From Membranipora membranacea (lineage: Eukaryota > Bryozoa > Gymnolaemata > Cheilostomatida > Membraniporidae): DNA of 64,000 nucleotides. Below are positions 21,845-33,800 of this stretch, in pieces. The notes under the pieces are model-generated. The model was not told the origin of the DNA. It worked only from the letters and a program-made list of their open reading frames with translations, and did no database searches. The stretch's first letter is position 1; each line of letters begins with the position of its first letter. The DNA lies in assembly GCA_914767715.1 (NCBI GenBank), contig OU612069.1, positions 11,591,387 to 11,655,386 of the forward strand. The letters are read 5' to 3'. The translations under genes and the position numbers were made by a program.

Positions 21845-24800
21845 TTATTTTGTAAGTTCGAATAACTTTAAGTTTTTATCATTCCATCCAGCTACAGCCA
21901 GCTCATCATCTCTCACACTGATATCTTGACAAGAGGGAACGGTGAGCTGATCATGTTTCATCTCGTTCAGTTTTAACCCTGTAAGCAATAACATACACAA
22001 GAAAGTAAAATTTGTGCTACTGATGATACAATATTTGGCAGAGTCATGTTATACATCATTGTAACATGATCAGCTGTTCAAAACAAAAAAATTGATATGA
22101 TCAATAGTTACATATTGATACCACATGGCAAATATCCCAGTTTTGTCATGCAATTATATCTAGACATGTTTTAAATGTTTTAAATTAATTATCTTTATTC
22201 TGGTATTTTCTGTGAGCTGATAATTACTGCCTAATAGTCTAATAATTGTCTCAACAAAACCTATAGACAATACATCACTTGTATGCTTAAACAAATACAA
22301 CCTGCTTCCTTGTGGCTTGACTTACCTTCAGCACTTAGTATGTAGATAGTCTTATTGTCCAACCCGCTCACATAGATGAGTCCTCTCTTATCTACAGCTA
22401 CTCCATGAGCCTCAGGTACCTGATCACATGACCAGATTAGTACAGGCTCCTCCTCCTCTCTCACTCTGTACTTGTTAATCATGTCATCATTGTCATCCCA
22501 TCCTGTGACCAGCAGAGTCTCATCAGGTAAGAAGAGAAGGTTATGCAGCACCTTTAGTCCTGAGAGGTGTTTAGTGGAGACAGCAGCTGATCTCCTGTTA
22601 TACAGTTTGATGTTATAATTATCCATCTCTAGAGAAGCGATGTACTGAGCTGACACACTCAGGTAGGATGCTAACCTGGATTTCTTGGGGAAAGAGAAAA
22701 TCACCTCACTATGCTCACTGGTCATGTCATACTTGTATACAGTTACTGTCTCATCACTTTGTATCCTTGATGAGATGAACACTTCACCTCTGTACTCGGT
22801 TACTTCAGCTTCAGGATAACTCACTAGATGAGTTACCTCACCACTCTGTCTGCTGAATATCTTCACACTATCCTCACAGCCCAGCAGTATATCACCGCTC
22901 ACACTGTGATGATGTACTGAGACACATTGCATATTGATAGTGTCATGCTGTGAGAGGAACTTCAGAGCTGACGGGGCAGTTGTTGATGGAGAAGGAGGTG
23001 TGTCTTTTTCTGATTTTGTTGAGTCTGGTGCAGAACTGAGAAAATCAACATCTGAAATAAATACAATAATAATAGATAAAATTATAAAATGATATCACTT
23101 TAAATCATTCTATTAGCATTTAATAAAATGTTTGATTAAAGATAAGATGACCACAATAGCTATTTATTTCCATGAGGAAAATTGAGAAGCTCTCTAGTAT
23201 CATTTTTAAAAAATAAAGAAAATTTCTGCTATAGTGATATAGAATTGTATGTGACATGTATAACTGTAATATGGAATAATGTACCAAAAGTTCACCCCAA
23301 ATTCCTGCTGAAAAACCTGCGGGCATGTTTTTGGCGACACATTAGCCTTAGATCTTTCCAAAGAGTGCTGTTCCTCAAGTATCAGATCATTTTTTGACTT
23401 TGATGAGATCAGCTTTTTTTTTTGCTGACAGAAATAGGAAAATACGGCGCAACTACCTTTATTAATTTTAAAAAAATCTATACTTTTTGTTCTGAAATCT
23501 TGTGTATGAGTTGTCTTCCTGCTGATAAGTAAATGACAACTAAAAAATTGTGTTGATTTACCAACAGCTGAGTAATTGATGAGCTTATCATCTTAATTCT
23601 TGCCTTAAACTAATATGTGCATAGCAAGTCAACATGTCACATATGGGCATCAGTTTGTGATTGAAATTAGGCTGTACCGGTTGGGCAATCACATAGAGTC
23701 ATATTCTAAGTATATCATAAGTTCGAAGCCTACATTCTGCACGATGATACATTTATTTTGATTATCGGTGCTCGAACACCCACAAAACGCTCCCCATGAT
23801 GCCTTTATTAGATGAAAACATAGAAAAAATTGTCAAACTCACCTAAGTGCATTTCGTCAATAAGTACAACAAGCTCGGTTTTATCTTTCTCATTCTGAAT
23901 GAACTCGGATACTTTCAGCAGAGAAGTTTTCTCATCTATACTTTTCTCTATCTCATCAGCTTTCTTCTGTTTCTCAGCTAACTCTTTCTGCATTATTGTT
24001 ATGGCCTGCCTGGTCTGATGAATATCTGTTTTCAACTGTTTTAGGTGGGAGTTTTTCTTTGTCAGCTACAACACAAAGGTTATCATCATAATAATAATCA
24101 TTATGCTCGATGAAATTTGAGTTGCATGAAATGGTGGGATATTATATTTATTGTACACCATGATAGGGGTCCAATGAAGTCGTTAGATCAAGCTTTTCGG
24201 ATTTTACTATTAAAACCTAGAAAACAGAATTGTCTCCTTTTATGATCAGAGAAAACCTCGTTTCAATCTTTTGATAGAACAGGGATGAAAAGCGGGAATT
24301 TCAAGATTTTAAGAAAGTTTTCTCCCACCACCAAAGCTTGTCAAGACAAACTGATTCATAAACTTAAAACTCTTGTTATAAACATTGAATAATGGCCAGA
24401 TTATTTAACCTAGATTTAGATAGTACATTTTTGGGACTTCTGATATGGATAAAGAGCCAGGTAAGTTTGAATATCACGGAATATCTTTGCACTGCTGAGA
24501 CAACCTAGAAAGCTGTAGAATCACTTACTTCAATCTTTATCAGCTGCTGCCATTTCTTCAGCTGCTCCTCTCTCTCAGCGATCAGGTCTTCAACTGGCTC
24601 AGCGCCATGACGATTATTATGTGAAGTACAGCCTCTGTCTGTAGCAGAACATCTGAAAAAAAAAATAAATAAGCTTTCAAAAATCAATCAGCAGAGTCAA
24701 ATATAGCTGATGAATATATAGCTATTATGAGTTTCAAGATTAGTAACTATTTACTGAGGAAAATGTAAATTAGTCATTACTGATAATATTATTAGTAGGT

Positions 24801-27800
24801 CTATGGGCCTAATCTACGAACGGAGTGTCCTACATCTGATATCAAATTCTACCTTATCAATGTGATCAAATATTTCTGAAGTATTTGGCGCCAAAAAAGA
24901 GCACCTGCACATTGTTATATTGTGGTGTTGTGTATTGATGGCAATTACTAATACATCAATAAGACCGATATTGTTTGTGTTTCATGAAGACATTACAGTA
25001 TTGCTTCTTGCTCCAAACAGGATACAGCACAAAAAGGATGTGCACAAGAAAACACTGTACCTACAGAGTTATAGGAAATAGGGAGTTGTCTTACATCAAG
25101 TATAGTTAAGTCAACTCCAGATCAGGATACACATAATCTGAATTGGTTGAACTATCAACCTGGATAGGTATGAGAGTAAGTGAACCCTCTTGATTGCAGA
25201 AAATGGTTATCAAATTTCCCGCAATGACAGTAATCTCCTTCACCTTGCTTTTGAGGGCACCAGGGGTGTTTTATCTCGGAGATACAAAGGGTGTTAGAGC
25301 CATAGCTCGGAAAACCTGGATTCATCTACAATTGGTTTAGGAGTGCTAGAACAGATCATGCATTGGGTTGGAATTGAGGGAATTTTATTTGCTTTTCATG
25401 TTCCGACTGTTATTCCCATTATTAGGGCTGTACTATTAATTTTTGAATATGCACAGTACAATGACCTACCTGAAACAGAGAAACATCTTGCAGTCTTGAC
25501 ACCTGGCTTCTACCAGCCTCTCTGTACAGATTTTGCATTCTCTTGCGGTGATCTCTAAGAAAACCAACATAAGCTTAGTAAGACAAATTATTAATTGTTC
25601 GCTTGTCTGGAAACTGATAGAGGTGTGACACAACAAGAAGAAAAAAATGTAATTGCATTGATATTTGGTTGCACCATAAAGGTATTATATACTCTAGCGT
25701 TGACAATGTAGTGCTCAAAACGACCCACTGAATTATTGTGAAATCCATAACACAACGCAATCTGGTTGTGCATTGCTAGTGCCTGTATCATAAAACTTAT
25801 AATTGAGAACATAGGTATTGGGCATGGAGATTTAGATTTTTTTAGCACTCATAGCTATTTTTTCAGAAAGTGTTTCATGTAACAACAACATCATGTGGAT
25901 CACTTGCAGGTGTTTTCACTTTCAATTCTATCTTGCAACAAGTTCTGGTTGTGCATGGTAAGTGCATGGATTGTGCATAAATCATCGACTTTATCATTGA
26001 AAATATAAGAGTTGGACGTACAAATTTAGTTTATGGAACACTTATAGCCAGTTTATCAAAGAAATTCACATGTTACACCAATTACAACACTTCTAGGTAT
26101 TTTTTTCTTTCAGTCAGTATAAAAATACATGAGCTTAAATTGCAATGACAAGGCTAGCTAGTTTCTGCCACTTGCCAGGCATTCAACTGGGTCCTGTCTC
26201 TCTAGCTAGTTGAGAAGAGTACAGAGGGTCTAATCATATAGTTTTGTAATATTTCATCTTCAGGAACATATTATAATAGTAAATCTTTTACCCAATGTTA
26301 TAGAGACCATTGGTCCAAATCTTTCTAGTTGCACACACCCTGCATTCTACTGAATTGTCCAAAATTCTACCCACAAGACTGACATGGTTATATAAATGCT
26401 AAGAAAGCCGATATAATTTCACTCTCTCACTGCTTTGAGATTTTTAAGTTTTCAGATATTTCAGGTTTCTCAGCATACCCAAAATAAGAAATAATTTGGG
26501 GGGGGAGTGTTGAACCCACAAACGTCGCAAATGTAAAAACGTTGCAATCTAGCCTTCCACTAACGTCGCAATCCCAAAAACGTCGCAACGAAGAGTTTTT
26601 ATAACGTCGCAAACCCACAAGCGTCGCACTTTTATAAACGTCGCAATAGCTCGAACCCACTAACGTCGCAAATGTCGCAACTCAACAAAAATGCCGAGTT
26701 GTCTTCTCATTAGATGCAAATTGGTGATGATGGTATGTTGCGAGATATAGATAGGAGCATACAAACTTAAAACACAGTGGGGAATTGAATATCACCGTTA
26801 TATATTGTGATATGGATAATTGCTGAGTATTTTTCAGATTATTTGAATCATAGTTTTCACTTCCTAGGGTTTTTATTGTTACCTCAGAAACCATTGATGC
26901 TGTTATAAAAGGGACTCTAATCAACATCTAGCAGATATAGTGACATACCAGTTGGTAGAGGAAACAGATCTCAAAACACTATGGGAGTTGAAATATTGAG
27001 GATATTGTACCAATTTCTATCAGAGAAAAAATTTGAACTTACTCGGATCATGATAAAACTATTGTTACCTCAGAATTCATTACTGCTGTCTTATACGGGA
27101 TGATTATCAAGATTTAGCACAAGAAAGGCGAATATCTGCATACATGTCAAGCTTGAAATATACCGTCATATTTGATATAGGCTATGCTTGAAGTGTGCTT
27201 TTACACTACTTGGAATACCAGAGATGGGAAAAAAATATTCATGAACCGCTTCATCTCTTCATCACCTATCCCTTATCTACTGACAAAGGAATTTTTACAT
27301 CATTCCCAAAATGCAACTTTATGGTTTTCATATAAAGTTCATGATAATAAAATGGGATACCATATGAAGCATTGGCATACAAAATGTGGCGTTTTTAAAA
27401 CATTGCATTGCGTTATGGCATTTGCGTTTTCATCACTCTGTGATCTTGAGTGCTCGAGCAGCTTCGAACAAGATTTTGAGCTTGTCGCTTTCAATTTTTA
27501 CAGTCTAATAAAAATTTGAATGTACCACGACAGGTTTTAGAATTAAATGCAGTTTGTAAGCTCAAATCCTGGTTGAAGAATTTTGGAAAATGAACAGGAG
27601 ACCTTGACTGTGGACTGCAGGTCAATAATAGTGCAATTGCAAATTTACAGAATTTAATATCGCTTTGTGACCAAGCGGCTCATTGTTAATTACCATGATT
27701 ATATAATATATGAGTTTCCCTTTGAAATTCAAGTCAAATTCTGAATTCTCAATATACTTTGGGAATTCCATAAATATGCATTATGGGACCGTTATCCTCT

Positions 27801-30800
27801 TAAATTTTATTGATTTGTTATTGTTTACTCTCTGAAAAAGAAGTCTTCCATGTGCTACATCCTGCAAGAGCTTGGCAGACAGTAGCCTGTCTTGACAAGC
27901 ATTGCTAGAAGGAGAGGGGAATTCCACTGGCAAAGCTTGTCAAGACATGGTAAGGAACCAGCAGATGAAATTTTTGAGATATCATGATTTGCTTGTTTAG
28001 AAATAAGACCATTTGATAAAAGTTGCAGCTCACCTATGCCTGGATATACCCAAAGACCGTTATCCTACCTCTAAAATTGTAACCGGCTCTTTTTTATCTA
28101 GCCATAAAGTGAAACAGTATCCATCTATTCTACCTATACATACAGTGGGCTGCCTACTACGTATGGTATGGAGGAGGGGTCAATGAATAAAACTAAACAA
28201 GAGCTAAGCAGATCTGCTGTAGCCATTTCCTACTGATTATCCATTGTATCAAATAAATCTAACATGGTCAGCCAGCGCCTATATCATATATATATATATA
28301 TATATAGGACAAAATATTCACATGGCACACAATATTGTCTAGGAACACAGGTTTTTGTTTCCATTGATCAAACTTCACAATGATCAAATAAATCTAACAT
28401 GGTCAGCCAGCGCCTATATCATATATATATATATATATATATATATAGGACAAAATATTCACATGGCACACAATATTGTCTAGGAACACAGGTTTTTGTT
28501 TCCATTGATCAAACTTCACAATGAACACGCTCAGGGCTCTCAGATGGTCGTTCATGTACATCTGTCTGTAACCATTGTTCATTTATGTTCAACCAGGGAG
28601 AATTGACTTACTTTCTACCATAATATTTTATTTCATAAGCAGATGTAGAAAACGTAGTTATGAGTTATCCTATTTTATATTGTGAGGGAACAACTCCCAT
28701 TAAAATGAAAATTGAAAAATTGTTACTTATCCGCGCATCGTTGATCGTTACAATGTAACAGCACAAGCTTACATGGTATATGGTATAAAAAGATTGATTC
28801 ATCTTGATTCATCTGGGAAAACCAAAGCGTTTTATCATGGGAGTAATGTAAAATTTTGTTATTGATAGATTAGGCTATGTCAGCAAGAGGAAGAAATATA
28901 GCACTCAATCAACCTGTGTCAATACCTCTTGACGACTTCAATCATTGGCTTAATCAAACATTCAGGTACATACAAATGGGTATGTCACTATATCTGCTAG
29001 ATGTTGATTAGTATCCCTTTTATGACAGCATTAATTGATTCTGAGGCAACAATAAAGGACGTGAAAAAAAAAGATTCAGAAAACCTTGAAAATACTCAAG
29101 AGTTATCCATAGTACAATATATATCCTTGATATTCGATTCCCCACCGTGTTTTAAAAATCATATGCTCCTATCTACTTCTCGCAACAAATCATCATCACC
29201 ATTTTGCATCAAATGAGAAGACAACTCGGCATTTTTGTTGAGTTGCGACAATTGCGACGTTATCCGGTTCGAGCTATTGCGACCTTAAAAAAGTTGCGAC
29301 GTTATTGGGTTTGCGACGTTATAAAAACCCTTCGTTGCGACGTTTTTAGGATTGCGACATTAGTGGAACGCTAGATTGCGACGCTTTGACATATGCGACG
29401 TTAGTGGGTTCAACAGGGGGATGGATGTGATCATAGATTTAAAAACAGTGTAGATAAGTCATTGTGTGCTCCTGTCTATCCAATAATATGATAGCTACTT
29501 TAGCCTCAGATCTAGGAGTTTTAGCAATCTAGACCATAAGGCTGGGTGTCACATGACTGCTCGTAAAACGACCTTCCAGCCAATCATGTTCTTACAACAT
29601 TGTGATTGGCTCAGAAGTTGTTTTACTCAGTATAGCCTTCTCTCATTGGACACTTTCTGATAGGGTTAACATCATGAAAGACAAAAGGCGCTGACTAAAA
29701 ACCAACTGGCAGTTACGCTATGCATAACGTGACACTGCGGGTGGCACAATGACGATACAGGTGGGGACATAATGCAAAGTTACTGAAGCCCGAGGGCCTA
29801 TCTATACTGTTTTTAAATCTATGGATGTGATGCGACTTTCTCCGATGGTCATTTATTTGTAAATTGTAAAGGAGATTTGATGGTAACTTCAACATCATAA
29901 ACAATGTTGTTTATAAACTTTGTGATAGTTCGTTGATTTTTGAGATATTTGAAGTCAACGTATATAGGTGTGCATTTGCATAGCGGATGAAACATGATTT
30001 ATATAAGCTTTTGAGGGACAGTGAAGTAGGATCAACCTTGATAATTTGTAACTCCTTTGAAACGACAACAGTTAGAATTTCTAAAACCTTTCCATTGGAA
30101 ATGGATTGATGCTATGAAAATAAAACTCTTGCAGTCAGAAAGTGAGCTGATGACCATTAGGAGCTTGTAGCAACATCAAATTTAACGTGATTTTAGCTCC
30201 AATCTGAATTGATCCTATTTGACATATCGAACAAAAAACTATATACAAGCCAACTGAGTGTGTAACATAAAAGTAAGAGAGACAGGACCCAGCTAATATG
30301 GCTGGCAAGTGACAGTGAACAAATTAAGCTAGCCCGGTAATTTCTTTTTCATCACAATGATATGTTTGAGGGCCACATTTTGGCTTATTTTAATGGAAAA
30401 TCGCAGAAACATTTTCCACTGGCTGCAAGTGAAGATACCTGCAAGTGATCCAAATAGTACCGCATGAAATTTTCGAGTAAGTGGCTATAAGCGCTCTAAA
30501 ATTCTAAATTTCCATGCCCAATACCTATATTGTCAATGATAAGTTTTAGGATACAGGCACTAGCCATACACAACCAGATTGCGTTGTGTCATGGATTCCA
30601 AAATAATTAAGTAGGAAAAAACAGATGCTTTTTTGGTACACATCATCGTCATGATTTACATCAAGAAACATGGCTAGAGAGTAAGAAGAAAGATTGCACA
30701 TATTGAGAAGGCGACATGTCCTATATCTCCTAAGACCTACCTTCATAACCAGATGCCTGGTTGTTTATCTGGTCTCTAATATAATCAGAGACGTAGCAGA

Positions 30801-33800
30801 TAGGGAACCCATCTTCAGGTAAAGTCACCAGTTTTCTACAGATCATGCACTGCAGCCGTCCCATTCCTCCAGCTAACTGTTCTATAATCATAATATAAAA
30901 AACAGTAAATATTTGTGATCAAAAGTATCGACAAGATGCATCTCTTATTTTTGCAGTCTTATTTGCCAGGCAGTTTCACAATGAGGCAAATCCATAGAGT
31001 TATTATATACTCTAGAGTGGACAATATGTACAAAAATAGCATCAGTTTTTGTCCTACTTAATTATTGCGAAATCCATGGCGCGACGCAATCTGGTTGTGC
31101 ATGGCTAGTGCCTGTATCTTATAACTTATCATTGAGAATATAGGTATCGGGCATGGAAATTTAGATTTTAAGAGCGCTGATGGCCATTTTTTTGATAAAA
31201 ATTTTCATGTGACACTATGTGGATCACTTGCAGGTAATTTCACTCGCAGCCAGTGGAAATGTTCTATGTTTCCCATTAAAATAATCCAAAATCTCAACCG
31301 CGAACACATCATTGTGATGAAATAGAAACTGAAAGGCTAGCTCGATTTTTTTCACCGCCACTAGCCATCCATATTAGCTGTGTCCTGTCTCTCTTACTTG
31401 CATTATATGTTACACACTCCAGGGGCTTATTTTATATTTGATTAAATGAAGTACAAGCAGACTGTGTAAAAGTGATCGGAGGTGTAAAAGTTTGCCACTT
31501 GCCTCATTTGCAGTCACAGTGTACATAATTTCGAATTCAGATTTGCTCTTCAGATATCATTGCTTTATTTGGTGTATTATATTAAGTTTTTTGCTTGGTA
31601 TGTCAAAGTAGATTGGTGCTAAAATCACTGCAAGTTAAATGTGATGATGCTACAAGCCCCCAGTGCTCATCAGCTCACTTTCTGACTGCAAGACTTTTAT
31701 TTTCATAGCATCAATCCATTTCTGATGGAGACTCAAAGGTCTTAGAATTTCTAACTCCAGTCGGTCGTTTCAAAGGAGTTACCCATTGTTTCTACTTCAC
31801 TGTTGCTCAAAAGCTTATATAAAACGTTTATCATCCGCTATGCAAACACACCTATATACTTTAACTTCAAATATTTCAAACATTACTGAACTATCATAAG
31901 TGTAAAAAAAATTATTGTATATGATGCTGATGTTTTCATTTACAAATAAACAACCATCAGAGAAAATTGCATCACACCCCCCTGTTGAACCCACAAACGT
32001 CGCAATCTAGCGTTCCACTAACGTCGCAATCCAAAAAAAGTCGCAACGAAGGGTTTTTAACATGTCACAAACCCACAAATGTCGCAATTTTTTAAGCGTC
32101 GCAATAGCTCGAACCCACTAACTTTAGGAAATGTCGCAACTCAACAAAAATGGCGAGTTGTCTTCTCTTTTGATGCAAAATGGTGATGATGATTTGTTGC
32201 GAGAAGGAGATAGGAGCATACGATATATATTGTGCTATTGATAAATGTTGAGTATTTTTCAGGATATTTGAATCATTTAGTCACTTTGTAGGGTCGTTTA
32301 TTGTTACCTCAGAATCCATAAATGCTGTCATAAACAGGTGCTAATCAAGATTTAGCACAACTGTATGGTTTTATGACCTTGTTGAGGTTTTATTATCATA
32401 TCATAAAACCATACAGTTGCATCTTGGGAATGATGTAAAAGTTCCTTATTCATTGGATAAAGGGTAAGTCATTAAGAGATAAAGGGATTCATGCATAAAT
32501 GATTTAACATTTATGATATATTTCAAGTAGTGTAAAAGCCTCTTAACAACTTTAAGCATAGCCTATATCAAGCGTGACAGTATAAACGTTAAAGTGAAAA
32601 AATGATTCAAATAACCTGAAAAATACTCAACATTTATCAATAGCGCAATATATAACGTTGATATTCAATTCCCCACGGTGTTTTGAAAATCCTATGCTCC
32701 TATCTACTTCTCGCAACAAATCATCATCACCATTTTGCATCAAATGAGAAGACAACTTCATATTTTTGTTGAGTTGCGACATTTGCGACGTTAGTCGGTT
32801 TTCGAGCTATTGTGACGTTTAAAAAATTGCAATGTTTGTGGGTTTGCGACTTTTTAAAAACCCTTCGTTGCGACGTTATTGGGATTGTGACGTTATTGGG
32901 ATTGTGACGTTAGTGGAACGCTAGATTGCAACGTTTTGACGTTTGCGATGTTTGTGGGCTCAACACACCCCCCCCCCCCCCCCCGTGCCAAATGATCTCT
33001 TATTTTGAGTATGGTGAGAAATCAGAAATATCTGTAAACTTAAAAATGTCACATCGGTGAGAGAGTGAAATTATATCGGCTTTCTCAGTACTAATATAGT
33101 CATGTTAAGGTAATGTCAAAGACCGATCAGAATATCAACATATCATATACCGTTGCAAAGCTGCCGAGCTACTGAAAATGAATACCTGAACAAAAACTTG
33201 ATTCATTGACGTTGTGTCATTTTAGGGAGGAAATGAGGCAAAAAACGCTGTTTTTGTCAATGCAGATGGAGGATTCAAATTAATTGCAAAGAATTTCAAA
33301 ACATGTGGAATGTATACTTAGAGATTGCATTCATCATAAAATTTGATTTTCTCTGATATATGACTAGTCTAAATTGACTTTTTACGTCACGCCATACAAC
33401 ACTTTTTTTTTGTGAAGCCGTGAAAATAATGTGAAATTTCAATCATAAATTCACAACAGATCATAGGCTCGAATCAAAATTAATTATGATTTTCTCTTAG
33501 AGTACTCTTCAAATGCCATACACATTGACTTTCAAAAAATTAGCTTGCATATTGCAGTGACAGTTTATGATATTCCGCTTACACCAGTTGAGAGAATGGA
33601 GCCATTGATTAACAAGCACATGCGGAAATGGCTCGGAGTTCCAAGGAGCTTCAACACTAATGCACTGTATGCCAGTTCGTTTACTCTTTCACTACCTATG
33701 AAATCGCTTGTGGAAGAGTACAAAACATCAAAGGCGAGACTGGATATGATGTTGAACGAGTCACCAGACCAGGTGATAAGGGAACGTGCTCCAACACTTG

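Larger units (their letters stand above)
25675..30616. mobile_element. CATAGAG-family DNA element in intron 2 of gene A (right end lost)
   Basis: The left end CATAAAGGTATTATATACTC matches the terminus of the complete family member at 30993. Right-arm sequence runs in inverted orientation to about 30616 (AATTAAGTAGGA) and then stops short of the terminus, so the right end is deleted. The arms differ from each other (X-type left, Y-type right), as in the complete copy. It is interrupted by the GTCGCAA element (26508-29415) and by a 392-bp MITE (29432-29823). The equivalent insertion exists in gene B (62285), so it predates the A/B duplication. Confidence 0.7.

Noticed and set aside
26508-26690. 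CRISPR-like array of GTCGCAA repeats
   Set aside because: Heptamers are irregularly spaced, inverted at the other end, and part of transposon termini in a eukaryotic genome.
27184-27519. 111-codon plus-strand ORF inside the GTCGCAA element as a possible transposase
   Set aside because: No DDE or zinc-finger motif and the frame is not supported in the duplicated copy at 63.8 kb, where small indels occur.
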